Assembly (NCBI GenBank): GCA_038087015.1
Contig: JASBNA010000014.1
Location: 558,001 to 622,000, forward strand
Origin: Cerrena zonata
Taxonomy: Eukaryota > Basidiomycota > Agaricomycetes > Polyporales > Cerrenaceae
Direction of reading: 5' to 3'
Length of the DNA: 64,000 bases
The notes beneath the pieces were generated by a model. It did no database searches. It had not been told where the DNA came from and saw only the letters and a list, made by a program, of their open reading frames with translations. This document shows positions 9,876-22,495 of the stretch, piece after piece; the stretch's first letter is position 1; each line of letters starts with the position of its first letter. A program made the translations under genes and the position numbers.

Positions 9876-11634
9876 CACTAGTACCTGACAGAATTATATA
9901 TAATAGCTGCAGAGTGTGCAGAGGTTCATTTGCAGAATGTGAAGAGGTGTCATATTGAATATAACAGTGCACAAAACACAATAATGGCAAATATAATGAA
10001 GGGGTGTTATGATGGATATTATTATTATCTGGCAAGCAGTGGTTATAATGATATGGGGCATTGTAATGAAGGATGCTCACATGATGGTAATATTATAACT
10101 GGCTGTCAAGCACAATGTAAGCATATTATATACACAATCAAGCAGAGATTATAGAATAGAGAATGGCACTATAATGACTGACCATATCAGATGTATAACA
10201 TTCACTTTGTGCAGACAGTGATTATAATAACACTCAAGGCACTATAATCACTGCTCTCATTATTCTCATAATTATTTCCCTCACTCACCAGTGGTTATAG
10301 TGGCACTCAAGTCATTATAACCACTGCTCTCATTATCCCCATAATTATTTCACTCACTCACCAGTGGTTATAGTGTTCCTCCAGGCACTATAACCACTGC
10401 TCTCATTATCCCCATAATTATTGCACTCACTCACCAGTGGTTATAGTGTTCCTCCAGGCACTATAACCACTGCTCTCATTATTCTCATAATTATTTCACT
10501 CACTCACCAGTGGTTATAGTGGCACTCAAGCCATTATAACCACTGCTCTCATTATCCCCATAATTATTTCACTCACTCACCAGTGGTTATAGTGTTCCTC
10601 CAGGCACTATAACCACTGCTCTCATTATCCCCATAATTATTGCACTCACTCACCAGTGGTTATAGTGGCACTCAAGCCATTATAACCACTGCTCTCATTA
10701 TCCCCATAATTATTTCACTCACTCACCAGTGGTTATAGTGGCACTCAAGTCATTATAACCACTGCTCTCATTATCCTCATAATTATTTCACTCACTCACC
10801 AGTGGTTATAGTGTTCCTCCAGGCACTATAACCACTGCTCTCATTATTCTCATAATTATTTCACTCACTCACCAGTGGTTATAGTGGCACTCAAGCCATT
10901 ATAACCACTGCTCTCATTATCCCCATAATTATTTCACTCACTCACCAGTGGTTATAGTGTTCCTCCAGGCACTATAACCACTGCTCTCATTATCCCCATA
11001 ATTATTGCACTCACTCACCAGTGGTTATAGTGGCACTCAAGCCATTATAACCACTGCTCTCATTATCCCCATAATTATTTCACTCACTCACCAGTGGTTA
11101 TAGTGGCACTCAAGTCATTATAACCACTGCTCTCATTATCCTCATAATTATTTCACTCACTCACCAGTGGTTATAGTGTTCCTCCAGGCACTATAACCAC
11201 TGCTCTCATTATTCTCATAATTATTTCACTCACTCACCAGTGGTTATAGTGGCACTCAAGCCATTATAACCACTGCTCTCATTATCCCCATAATTATTTC
11301 ACTCACTCACCAGTGGTTATAGTGTTCCTCCAGGCACTATAACCACTGCTCTCATTATCCCCATAATTATTTCACTCACTCACCAGTGGTTATGGTGGCA
11401 CTCAAGCCATTATAACCACTGCTCTCATTATCCCCATAATTATTTCACTCACTCACCAGTGGTTATAGTGTCCCTCCAGGCACTATAACCACTGCTCTCA
11501 TTATCCTCATAATTATTGCACTCACTCACCAGTGGTTATAGTGTTCCTCCAGGCACTATAACCACTGCTCTGAACTACTTTATAATATGCTATTTACTCC
11601 CTCACATATTATCATAATAGCTTCCTCAAAACAA
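9876..11634 (+). repeat. Left terminal inverted repeat of the KDZ element
   Basis: Matches the reverse complement of 22496-23159, from CACTAGTACC at the tip to CCTCAAAACAA at the inner edge. It is longer because it contains 15 additional 73-bp units. The short ORF at 9930-10154 recurs identically in the right repeat and is not a gene. Confidence 0.9.
10215..11573 (+). repeat. Subterminal 73-bp tandem array (19 units)
   Basis: The motif CCAGTGGTTATAGTG starts at 10288 and recurs every 73 bp without a slip to 11529 (18 units). A diverged nineteenth unit in the same phase lies at 10215. Each unit contains an inverted repeat: CAGTGGTTATAGTG, a short spacer, then CACTATAACCACTG. The spacer is either the TTCCTCCAGG type or the GCACTCAAG(T/C)C type. 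The type order of units 7-11 is repeated by units 12-16, which indicates a 365-bp higher-order repeat. These are likely transposase-binding sites. Confidence 0.92.
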
Positions 11635-11665
11635 TGAGTTATTTTTGTAATACTGATACCAAACA

Positions 11666-14600
11666 TTACACATCTTCCATCTCTATGTCTCCATCTCCAC
11701 TTTCACTCGATCCTCTCTGTCTATCCATATCCTCTCTTTGTTCCTCTTCCTCTTCCTCTTCCTCTTCATTCTCAAAGTTCCCCTCTTCATCCTCATCTGC
11801 TTCCTCTGCTGTCTTTGCCAACTGCCATAAAGTGGGCATCTTTGCCATTTTGGCATACTTTGCTTCCCATGGTGCTTGTATTTGGAGTTTCTTCAATGTG
11901 CTTGACCACTGTGCAGAAAACCTCTGCTGAAGCCTTTCAAAGACCATTGCCTGCTTTTCAGAGTAAGCCATTAGACCACTGAGAAGTGAAACATCCACTG
12001 TATTCTGTCTCAGTGTGCCTTTGGATCTCCACCAAGCAGCTTTCCAGCTGAAATACTCCAAAACTCTTCTCATCTCCTCCTGTAAAAGGATAACCTCCTC
12101 TGACCATCTTTGAGCTCTTGCCTTGGTTTTTGCCCATTCTACTCTCATTGCCTCCAATGTTTCTTCATCTGTAGAGTCAGAGGTTAGATCTGAAGCACCT
12201 GGAATTAACCAGATCCAGGAATGTTCTCTTCTTCCTTCACTCTGATTCTCTTCATCAGGATCTCTACCAGGCCCTCGGATATCTTCATCATGAAGGATCT
12301 TTAGCTGTAATGACCATTGGCCATCTGGATCCAAAATAATGAGTGCAGCATATGCAGTTCGATATCGAAGAGTAGCAAGATTGATCCTGCCTTGAAACTT
12401 GGTATAAAGAGATCGAATGCGAGTGTTGGCACGATTGCCAGTACCAGAGATGTTGAGACGCTTGAAGTTGGAAATGCCAGTCATAATACGGCGGAGCTTG
12501 CGAATATAAGCAAGGGCATCATGTGCTTGAGCTATACGTAGCTGAATCTCCTTGGTAGTAAGTGTCTTCATACTATCTGATGTCAACATTGATGATGGAC
12601 AAGAAGATGGTAAAAAAAGCTTGATCTTTTCTGCATCTTTTTGGATAGGAGTAGAGTCAGAATTAGAATCAGCATCTTCTGTATCTGGGGGTAATCGTAA
12701 AGGAGACACCAATGGCATATAAATATCTTGAATCTTCTGCCAATTGATGATACGATGTGCAAGTATATTGCGCTTTTCTTGAAGACCAGCAAGCTCAGCA
12801 GTTGTTTTGGAGGTAGCTGCCTTCAGTTGGAGATTTCGTCTGATAACAAAAATTAGTATATTAGATCTAAAAAAACAATAATACATACTGTTGTTCCTCA
12901 AGCTCTATTCCTAGATGTAGAAAGGCACTAGCAGTAACTTCATGAGAGATAGCAGCTCCAGATCTCATATCTTCAGTATCTTCTTGTGCAAGCTTCAATC
13001 TAATCTCTTTCATTGAAGTATCTATTGTAGAGAGTTAAAATATAAATATAAATTAACATTGGTAATTGTACTTACAAACTTCAATGTCCTCATATGGATC
13101 AGGTTTAATAGTATGATCCTGGTTCCACTTCTCAATATGCTCACTCCACTTTTGAGTTTGAGCTGAGGGGAAAGTAGCATTATACTGCTCAAAAATTTGC
13201 TGGTGCTTCTGTGCCATCAAAGATGCAGTATAAAGAGACTTGGCAAGATGTGTCCCTATTAAGACCCAATTAGTTCAGAGAAGTAAATAAATAAATGATA
13301 AACCAATAAATTACCAAAGCTTAGAATCTTAAACCAGTTCCAAGAACCCCAATGATCATTTAAGACCTCTGGCCTATATGCAGGACCCATCTCCTTTGTA
13401 GACATGGAGATTGGGTTCATATGTGACCACCCAGACTCTACTCCTTCTCCATATGTCCGGCCTACACCTGGAAGGAAATTGAATGAAAATTGAGAATAGT
13501 TAGGTCCATGAACAGGGAGATGTTTTTTAGGAATTGCCCAATGAATTTTAGTTTTTGAACCAATTGTTTGCATAGCCTCAGGAAGACGTGAGATTCGCCG
13601 GTTGAAATTCTTGCTAAACTGGCAAGCAATATCGTAGGAGATAAACAAGAGTATCATGACAATTTTGGCCAAAGTGGACAAAATGAGATAGTCAATATTG
13701 ACAAATCTAATAACAATTAGTCCTTCTATTTTTGAATAAGTGTTATGATATTATATACCTCTCTCCCTTTTGAAGATCTCCAACACCATTGGGCCTCACA
13801 AGTGAGTGCCTACCACAAAGTACAGCAGCAACACCAGAAGCTAAATAACCTTCTTTATGGGCATTGGCATTGAGAATAGCTTTATGTTCTGCTGAACAGG
13901 TGTTAGTCTATATAGAAATTAGCTTGGAACAGCAATGATAAAGAATATTCTGACCTCAGTTTGATGAGTACTATAAGTTTGAAGATACTCTTTGAACTTG
14001 TCATCATTGACAAAATAACCCCATCCATTTGCTAAGTGGGTATCAGCAAGGCCCTTGTCTTTGAGTTTCAACTTGAAGTTGGCATCCACCATGAGGAATA
14101 AGGTATATATCCAGCTAATGAAAGCTCAGTTAAATTTCTAAACTTTGTAAAGTACTACTTACGGAGCATTACTAGTCTCCCAGTCAGGAGGCAGATTTTT
14201 ACCAGGATGAGGGCAGGCTGGGCATTCAACAGCAAGCTCCCCCTGAGCTGTAGCATCTGCACCCTCAGAACTATGACAACGCCCAGCACGCTTTAACATT
14301 ATTAGATGACGCCAAAATCGGAAAACCGTTGACAACTGGTCATAACGACTCTAAGAAATAGTGAATTTATTAGACTATATATATATTTATGGCAGTGCCC
14401 ATACCAAAGATGAGTTGACAGAGCTATCAGTCATCCTCCAAAGAGCCTTGTGAAAGTCATGAAGACTTGTCTTTGCTTGAAGGTTCAACTGATGAAGGAA
14501 GTTCAGGAGGTCAAATGTAAAAGCTGTCGTTGGGCGATCTTGAGTCGCTGGAAACCATCCTATCTGTAGCAGTTGTTGCCAATTATATGAGACAGAGCCA

Positions 14601-15457
14601 TCCTCTAGCGGACAGTCACAGAACTGGATGTGAACTTCATGAAAACCGTTCACATCACCAACCACCAACTTTGAGTTACGGCGACCAGGATTCAGACACG
14701 GATCTGTCCCATGACCAAGCTGGACTGTTAGCCCTAATGCTTTGAGTGACGTCTTCATAAAGCATTTCCCAGTCCAAGACTTAATACAAAACAGGTTAGA
14801 CTACACTCGATTTGAAATATAGGTCTATCAGTATTTACCTCGACACGATACAGAGGCAGTGCCTTATGGTCACGCACGATACAGCTTTGACACAGCAACG
14901 GGGAGTATGAACAAGTACAGCAACGATGGATAGGGCCCGCTGCGTGACACGATGTACACTTGACATTAGCCACCCCTTCCCCAAGCCCGTCATGACGTAG
15001 TAGTTCATCCAAATACAGGTCGCGGAAGGGCAAGAATTGTTGAACACGATCCTATAATGATATTTAGAAGGTCAGAGGAACAGATCGTAAACGGTAAACT
15101 CACAGCCCATGTATTGGGTCTCTTCTCGCGCTGCCGTGTTTGTTGTCGGGGTGTTTCTTCACCCATTGGGAAGTCGCCATCGTCACCGTCGTAATCACCA
15201 TCATCGTTGCCGATGGGATTGACGGTCTCACTAGGTCCTGCACTTGAGGAGGCAGCGGTTGTCGGAATCGGCGGTTTTCGTACAATGAGATCAACCCGTT
15301 GCTGTCCAATACGTCCATCGGCAAGCTTCCGGATACGGATATTGGTTGTCCGACGTTGTGAACCCGAAGATCCAGACACCGTCGTAAATGTACCCTTGTT
15401 CTTTCCCTTCCGACGATGTGAAGGGAGGATTTGATGATGAATCGGCGGGGGATCCAT
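11666..15457 (-). CDS. KDZ transposase with CxC2 cysteine cluster
   Basis: Ten exons on the minus strand: 15457-15104, 15051-14839, 14779-14405, 14350-14163, 14114-13955, 13907-13759, 13706-13315, 13255-13076, 13021-12889 and 12839-11666. They sum to 1,106 codons with frame kept at every junction. A cysteine cluster (CTSC, CCTC, CQSC, then RDH) lies around residues 145-180. It is followed by DVNGFHEVHIQFCDCP and GWFPATQDRPTTAFTF, hallmarks of CxC2-KDZ proteins. The RNase-H-fold core shows MVDANFKLK near 387, ISYDIACQFSKN near 505 and GRTYGEGVESGW near 560, probably carrying the acidic catalytic residues. A coiled, charged C-terminal region ends in a poly-glutamate tract. The protein should cut and join the element ends. 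An in-frame ATG at 15541 is an alternative start. No disabling change was seen. Confidence 0.92.
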
Positions 15458-17694
15458 ATTGAAAGACAGAGGGCCGCTAACACGCCTGTGAATGGCAGGA
15501 GGGTAAGAGACATAGAAAACAGCGTAAGACACAGCACTCATGAGGAACGCACCTTAGTCAAACCCCACTTAATACATCGAAACAGGTGGCGAACACGCAA
15601 ACATGTCATAAGTTGAGATAATTGATCGTTAGCCCGTAATCAAAGGAGATAAGAAAGAATACATACCGTGTGACTGAGTTTCTCAGTCTTTACTACAAAG
15701 ACACAAAAACACGCTAGACTGAGAGCTGTAAATGAGGTTTGGTACGTTAACGTTGGCGCAGGGCAATCTCAGACCACACGGAACAAGGCAAGAGTAACAC
15801 TTACCGTGACTCTCAAACTGTACCTAGTTATCTGTTTGCGAGGGATCACCTCCAGAATCGGATTCGCGTAAAGAAACCTATCGTTGTTGGATGCCATATG
15901 AGTATGCAATATGAACGAGTTAGAATGGGTATATACTCACCTCGATCTTCCCGATCTTACACGTTTTGATCTCCTATGGATACTCCTAAATAGCCCGAAT
16001 GTGAGCAGATCGGGAGTTACAGCCTGCGAGCGGGATATGACACCCTATTGTAGATCAGTAGTGTGTATCCGCGGAAATCGACGAGACACATACCACAGTA
16101 AAGAACACACTATGGAGGTGCAGTTGGAATTGATAGACTGCGTCGTTAGTAAGCTATCATAGACGACAGAACAAGACGAAGAAACATACCTTGATTGTAT
16201 GAGGTGAACCGTGAACGCGCTACACTGAGTCGACGAAGGTGTGGAGGTGGAGAATAAGACGCGCAAGCCCTGGCATGCGACTCGGAACAGGACGAGTATG
16301 TGTGTGAATGTTACATCCTCAATTCTTGCAACGAAACATCAGGCTATAATCGCATTCCTTCAACAGCATACATGCATAGAAGCCCACGATCAGAATACAA
16401 TATTGTAAGAAGTCGGTACTTCACAAGATCAGAGGTAAAATGAAATGACTACTGACCTCTCCTCCGACTTTATGTTGATTGAGGGGTATATCTTTTATGT
16501 AAGTATACAGAATGGGGGGTGTGACTTACGGTTCAACTTAGAGTATCATCATTGAATAGTGATGTAGTAGAATAGAGTCAGAATTAAATTGACTTTTCTA
16601 TTTTGAAGTGGCATCAATAGACATCATACGCACTCGTAAACGAGCCGAGAGTCAGTGTTCCAACTTGACGAAGGTATTATAGTGTGGATAAAGAGTCGCC
16701 CGAGCTTGAGCCATATCCAGAGGATATAGTGTCCAGAAGTCTCTAGTTGCCGGCCATGTAATAGAGTCGAGAATGACCAGACAAGAGTGAAACAAAGGAA
16801 CGAGACTCAAAAGTCGAGACGCTAAGTTCAGAGTATTTGAATAAGCTCGTTGAAGTCGAAATGTAAGGCCACCCAAATTCAGAGCGACCGCGCTCGCATG
16901 CAAATATTAGATATATGCTGGAAACGGAGAGAGACGGAGAGACACACAAAGAGAAACCAACCCAAAAGTCAGTTCAGATATGTAGATATTTGTGAGCCGT
17001 GAGCAAGTAAATCATTTTGGCGTACTATATACTGCAGCATACTGTATACAACCGATGGCTTAGAGGGCTGTACGTACCCTATGTAAAGAAAATATCGAGT
17101 AGCTGGTACAGTACAGCACAATAGTTTTGCAGTGTCGTAGTTAGTTTATATTTACAAAAGGCTCAGAGATACTATACTTAGAGGTGACCGAGTTTCGTGC
17201 TCGAGTTATGCACTTCGGCATTCCGAGCCGCCTCACCTACTATTATTAAGAACCGATTGTGGACTTGTTTACTGTTGACTATGCGTTTGCGTTTCTTGTT
17301 CGTTGATGTACCGTAGAGTACCGTCCTTGGAGAATCGATGCTTTGCCACTAGCAACCGATTGAAACTTGTTTGTCTCTCACTCAAGTTAAGCATCTGGAA
17401 TATCATGACATCATTCCTATCTAGTAAAAGCAAGTTGATCGTCATCGTAAGAGTGCTATTTGCAAAATGGGACATGTCTCTCTCCTCCGATGATTGGCGA
17501 CTAACGCTTAGAACAATTCTCGAACACTTAGGATATTTCACAAAGTTCCGGTTATGCACATGGTGCCAAAGTTACAATATATTTTCCGCAGTATTGCTTG
17601 TATGGAACGACGGGAACAAGAAACAATTGTTGTGTTGAACAACATCGACAATCAGACAGATCAGGCGTGTTGAGACCCCCTTATGTTAACTGAA
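15458..17694. other. 2.2-kb gap inside the KDZ element; no gene recognised
   Basis: The region lies upstream of the transposase and downstream of the hybrid-binding-domain gene. It has only short ORFs (the longest is 111 codons, 17303-17638 plus) with no recognisable domain or coherent exon chain. It probably holds the transposase promoter and 5' UTR. Nothing else could be supported. Confidence 0.5.
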
Positions 17695-18943
17695 TTAGAT
17701 GAACTCAGTATGGCCATCCCTCTCAGCGGCATTGAATGCACGTAAAGCTTCGGCCCGTGTGCCAAAGCTCTGGTATTGGGCACCAGGAACCCTGTGACAA
17801 TACGGCGCGGCACCAAGCCTGTACACGGACATAAGCCTCGAATCAGACTGCCGTATTTTCACATACCAACGCTGGAAGACACCGATCTTGCCCCTTCCCT
17901 TCGTAATCACGTACCAGCGACGACGTTCATCACGGGAACCATCATCCCGATCTATCTGGCAGACATTCTCAGCTATTTTGAGGCAGTTAGTCCACAGGAA
18001 GATATGGAGTCAGTTCGCACACTTACGTTGGTCATCGTCGCTTGCAACTGAGGAACCGGATGCGACTGCAGTCGACGAAGCGACTGAGGGAGGCGGAGGT
18101 GGAACGGCCGCTGGCGAGCGAGCCCGAGGGGCATTACGAGTTCTTGCAGTGGCATTCGAAGTTTCGGTACGGGGTATGTTGAGAGCCTGGCGTTGAGTGT
18201 TGCGAGGTGCATGATGCTGCGATGGCTGTTAGAAATGTGAGAATAATGATTTCAAATACTGGCGGAGAAAAGTACCGTAGACTCAGGAGGCTGAGAGCGA
18301 TGATCGCGTCTAGCCCTAGTAGATGTTTGACGAGGATTTCCACGGGTGGCTTCTTGATGAGTGTTTCCACGGGTGGAACTAGGCCTAGACGTTCTTCGTC
18401 GAGGGCCGTCAGCTAGGTTTTGGTCTTGTAGGAAACGGAGATTGAATTCAGGTCTTGGTTCATCTAGCAAATGAATGAGTGGAAAATATAGAGTGAGATG
18501 TGTAGTGAACTTACGGCTCAAAACATGAGTGCGAATGACATCGCGGGTCTGAAGGGCAAGATGAGCTAAACGTAGCTCAACCTCGGCAAGGACCGCCTGC
18601 CTGACAAGCCTTGAGGCATTGACACGCTCTGCAAGGATGTCGTGAAGATCACCTTGTCCAGCTTCAGGATCTATATCGGGAGAGGGAGTGCGCTCGGGGG
18701 AGGACACCTCCGTGGGTGAGGGACTTGGTTCAACGACATCGTCTTCTTCTAAAAGATGAGGGGCAACGTTTCGCGTAGCGCCCCTCGAGCCTAGGAACAT
18801 TCACAATGAGATGCGTTTTGAAGAGTGATACCAGACTTACCAGTATATGGTGGCATTGAACGGGAGGGATTAGTCAGAGGGGGTGAGGGCACAGTGATAG
18901 GCGCGGCACGACGAGGCCTAGATTGCGACTTGGGACCTGCCAT
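17695..18943 (-). CDS. KDZ cargo protein with C-terminal RNase H1 N-terminal (Cauli_VI-type) domain
   Basis: Five exons on the minus strand: 18943-18841, 18790-18515, 18463-18276, 18225-18027 and 17972-17695, giving 347 residues with frame kept throughout. The first 250 residues are low-complexity, rich in Ser, Pro and Arg, with one helical stretch around residues 75-110. Residues about 273-341 contain RRWYVITKGRGKIGVFQRW and, further on, VPGAQYQSFGTRAEALRAF. That is the signature of the small domain at the N-terminus of RNase H1 and in caulimovirus viroplasmin, which binds RNA/DNA hybrids or dsRNA. No RNase H catalytic domain follows. The gene is divergent from the 925-aa cargo gene, with 141 bp between starts. 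A role in nucleic-acid binding during transposition or in silencing is inference. Confidence 0.82.
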
Positions 18944-19084
18944 GGTGGCTCTGAGTAAAGAGCATCAATACGGAAGATGGGTACTTAAAGGATTTTCCTC
19001 TGTTTGTTACCAATTCGCACGGTTGTTTGGTCTTATAACTATCTGCGAGCACGAATTATGCTGTTCTGAAAGAGACAGCACATA
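18944..19084. promoter_or_regulatory. Divergent promoter region of the two KDZ cargo genes
   Basis: Only 141 bp separate the start codons of the two divergently transcribed cargo genes, so they very likely share a bidirectional promoter. No clear TATA or CCAAT element was picked out. Confidence 0.5.
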
Positions 19085-22000
19085 ATGACTCGCTCTACGC
19101 TGAGCGCGGAGCAAAAGGCCTTCTTAGAGGCATCCCTCCCTGATTTTCGTGACTCGCAACTGAACTCGACAACGGCATCTTTCTTCTCTCGTATCTACAC
19201 GGCCTGGTCTGATAAGTGGCCGTTGGCTGATCCTGAGCCTGTTGACACCGTCGGAAACGAGGGCGACAAGGGCAACGGCGACAAGGGCAATACGGCAGGT
19301 GATGTAGCTGCTGGCAGCAAGACTACACCCAGCCCTAGGAAGGCAGAGAGGAATGTAAGTTCAATGTTAAGATATTAGTTTGAGAAAGCACTCACCGATC
19401 TGCAGAGAATCAAAAACTGGTTCTACAATTACAAACTCGACAAGGTTAAAACAAAGGAGAAGCCAATCGTCCTCGACTTGACAAAAGCGAAGAAAAAGAA
19501 GCTCCAATCTTACCAGGCTTACCTCAAGCTCTACAAGCAAGAGCTCAAACCCCTCTTGCAAAACGAATGGGATGCACTTATCAAGAACCTAACGCCCGGT
19601 GCAACACCTCCCGAACGTCTCGTATTCACTAAGAATATGGCGGAAGCGTATCTTGAAGGAGAACCAGACGACATTAAAGCCGCAGTCGAACAAGCACGGT
19701 ACGACAACGACGACGATGTGGAAATTGAAGATGACGAGGATTCTAGGCACAAGGCACTCAGGCGGTAAGTCCTACGTAAATTCTGCGTTGTTATATCCTG
19801 TACTTACTTTATGCTTAGTTCTATTGCCGGTATTCCGAAAACGATTCAGATAGCTGCTGAGAATATCGAACGCGAGACCGGGTGGTACGCGTCGATCCTG
19901 CTTGGTGGAGTGGATCCTACCACCGGCGAAATTACTTCATATGTGTAGGTATTGTGTCAGTCGTTGTCGAAATTTGCAGTTTGATGATGACCAACAGATA
20001 TCATCATGGTCAAACCATGCAAACTGGCCAATCATGGGACCAGTATGAACCTGGGTGGGAAGAGATACAAACGAGCTGGAGCCAGTTCATAGCTCATTGC
20101 TTCGGTGAGTACAATATCTGATATGGATAGATTACGAAACTTACCGCAGGATATTTTTTTTACCAGAGCCTGAAGAGAAGAAGGCTAGAGTACTCAACGT
20201 TGGAAAGAGACAAAGCACCGTCGATGTCAAGGTGAAACCGTTGTCCACTGCTACGCACGATCGACCGACAGGTTCTGGAGGACAGAAAGGCAATGTCAAC
20301 GCACGTCAACAATCCATAGCATCGTCGTCTAGTGAGCAGAGCGAGCCTGACGAGCAGAACGAGCTCGACAAGCAGAGCGAGCCCGACAGGCAGAACGAAC
20401 CCGACGAGCAGAATGAGCCCAACGCGCAAAACGAGCCGAAGCAACCTACACTTAGCTTTGACGATGAGCGCGAGAGAAACATCGCAGCTCGGAATGAGCT
20501 CTTGCGTCTGGCTGGTTTGAGCGATGCCATATGCGGCCCAAGGAAGTCGACACCTAAGCCGAGGAGGCCTCGTAGAAAAGGAAAGGATGTCGAGGTACAA
20601 GGAGACGGGAAGATCGACGAGCAAGACAGCCACTCAGAAGGACTCGACAAAGATGGAAATGAGGAGAGTCCGGGCGCCTCAAACTCTTGTGGCACCCCCG
20701 TCAACACACGTACTCATTCCACAACATTATCGTCGACTTCTTCCAATGATGGCACTTGTGTTGCGAATACCTCTGTTACGGACGCGCCCACTGCGTCCTT
20801 GACAATCTCTCCTTCTGGTTCCAGTGTTGAAGATGGTGCGATAGCTATTTCCGTTAGCACCAACGGTACTGACCCTCCTACAGTCACAGTTACTCAAGCT
20901 GCTCCTGTTGGCAACAGCACTTTGCTAGCTGCCTCTGTTTCCAGCAACCCCCTCGCTGCGGTTACACCTGTTCCTACCCCCAACCTCACCGTCAATACTG
21001 GTGCTCCTCATACTAGTACACCCTCCGAGGCTGACACTACTCGTACGGTCGATACATCCGCCACGGGCACCATCATCGGTATCTCAACTCCTACACACAC
21101 TGTTGTCGGCATAGACGATATAACCGGTCTCAACGCCCTCGCCCCCACCGTTGCCAATGCTCCCAAATCTGCCGTTGTCAACGCTCCCGGTGGTGTCAAC
21201 GCTCCCGGCGGTGTCAACGCTCTCGGCGGTGTCAATGCTCTCGGCGGTGTGAACGCCCCTGATTCTATCATTATCAATCCACTCGCTACTTCTACACTAG
21301 ACAACTCTCTTGCTAATCTATCTGATACCTCTACTACTGCCAACTCACATACTCAGGCCATACCTAACACCGGCGAAACTGCGCGTAGCGATATCGAGAT
21401 GGGTGATGATTCCTCCCATCACGACGCGAGTTCCTCAAATACGACTTCTACTCCCCCTCCATCAACAATCGCTGTCTTTAGATCTCTTCCTTCTGACATG
21501 CCCGATTTCGTACGCAATGCTGCCAATTACTTCCTCGCACTGTCGAGCCTTGCTGTATGGCAGCATATTGTTGTTACTTGGGCTAGGATTGATGCAAGCT
21601 TAGGGTATCCAGGCAGTCAGGTACGTTTTCACTAACATTTGATATTATTTTGTCTCTCATATGTATCACAGGCACGACTCTCAACCACTCATCGTCCTGA
21701 GGAGATCGGTCATTTCATGCGAAATCTGCGGAACTACGCGAAGGCGCCTGTGCTCACAACCTCGAAATTACGAATCTTCGTGTCAAGATGGAAGCTTTGG
21801 TGGAAGGAGCTTCAACCTACCTGGCGTAATATGGACGAGTGGCCACCAACTCGCACCTCAGACACGGCAGAAAATGACTGGAGCGTGTTGAGCCAGGGTG
21901 GGTGCAATGGGCTGTACCTCGTCGTTGTCTCGCTCGGTTGGTGGTTGGTGGCTGCGGCGAAGGCCGGCAATGAAGCATCCGCTGTCTATCAAGAGGTGAC

Positions 22001-22133
22001 AAACGCTGTCATGGACGTTGAGTGGGTGTTCGACCAGATACTAATCCAGGTCTGTAGCCCAGGACGGTCTTCATCAAAGCGTGCATCTCCACTTGATGAG
22101 TCGGTCCCAAGAAAGAAGCTTCGATCGTCTTGA
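19085..22133 (+). CDS. KDZ cargo protein, 925 aa, homeodomain-like motif near the N-terminus
   Basis: Six exons: 19085-19354, 19406-19764, 19819-19944, 19998-20104, 20167-21620 and 21672-22133; 926 codons including the stop, frame kept at each junction. Exon 2 opens with RIKNWFYNYKLDK, which resembles the recognition helix of homeodomains (WFxN). It is preceded by a helical segment typical of lineage-specific basidiomycete proteins. The middle is low-complexity, with repeats of NEPDEQ-like hexamers around residues 345-375 and VNAPGG/VNALGG repeats around 625-650. The last 150 residues form a tryptophan-rich module (KLWWKELQPTW, then SLGWWLVAAA) seen widely in agaricomycete hypothetical proteins. 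DNA binding is an inference from the helix motif. No enzyme signature was found. Confidence 0.78.
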
Positions 22134-22495
22134 AGCTGGATGATGGTGTATCAATATTCTTAACTATTCCTTCCTGACCTCAGACATTTATCTTCTTGGA
22201 ATGCAGTTATGTTGACTGTCAACTCTATAGCCTCCTTTAATGACCTTCTTTACTACCCTACTTCACCATCATGGGCAAACTCACATATGCATTCTGCTAT
22301 TTACCTTTGATACTGTAGATATTTGGTTGTAATCTTTGTACATAGATCTCTTACTCTTCCTCAATAGATATTGTGAGTTTGTGTCATAGTTCAGAGATTG
22401 AGGATTGGTTGTGGGCTGCAAATGATGACAGTCAGTATGTGAGTGTAGAATGGTAATAATGTTCATCATTGATTGGGTGGTTAGGTGACCACTTG
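22134..22495. other. 3' flank of the 925-aa gene inside the KDZ element
   Basis: Short AT-richer stretch between the stop codon and the right inverted repeat, probably 3' UTR and spacer. Nothing further is visible. Confidence 0.4.

Noticed and set aside
9930..10154. 74-codon ORF found identically at both ends of the KDZ element
   Set aside because: It lies wholly inside the inverted repeats and has no protein-like features; identity comes from the repeat.
10215..11573. Regular direct repeats resembling a CRISPR array
   Set aside because: Units are contiguous 73-bp copies with no unique spacers, inside a eukaryotic transposon.
14755..14840. Apparent frame break in the transposase after the cysteine cluster
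   Set aside because: Resolved by an intron (14780-14838, GTAAAT...TTAAG); the downstream exon continues in frame with WTGKCFMKTSLKALGL.
17165..17260. Possible tRNA-like hairpin
   Set aside because: No consistent cloverleaf or anticodon arm could be drawn.
17695..18943. Full RNase H1 or a viral viroplasmin gene
   Set aside because: Only the small N-terminal-type domain is present; no RNase H catalytic motifs, and the gene sits within a fungal transposon.
20306..20707. 133-codon minus-strand ORF in the cargo gene
   Set aside because: Low-complexity shadow of the hexamer-repeat region of the 925-aa frame.
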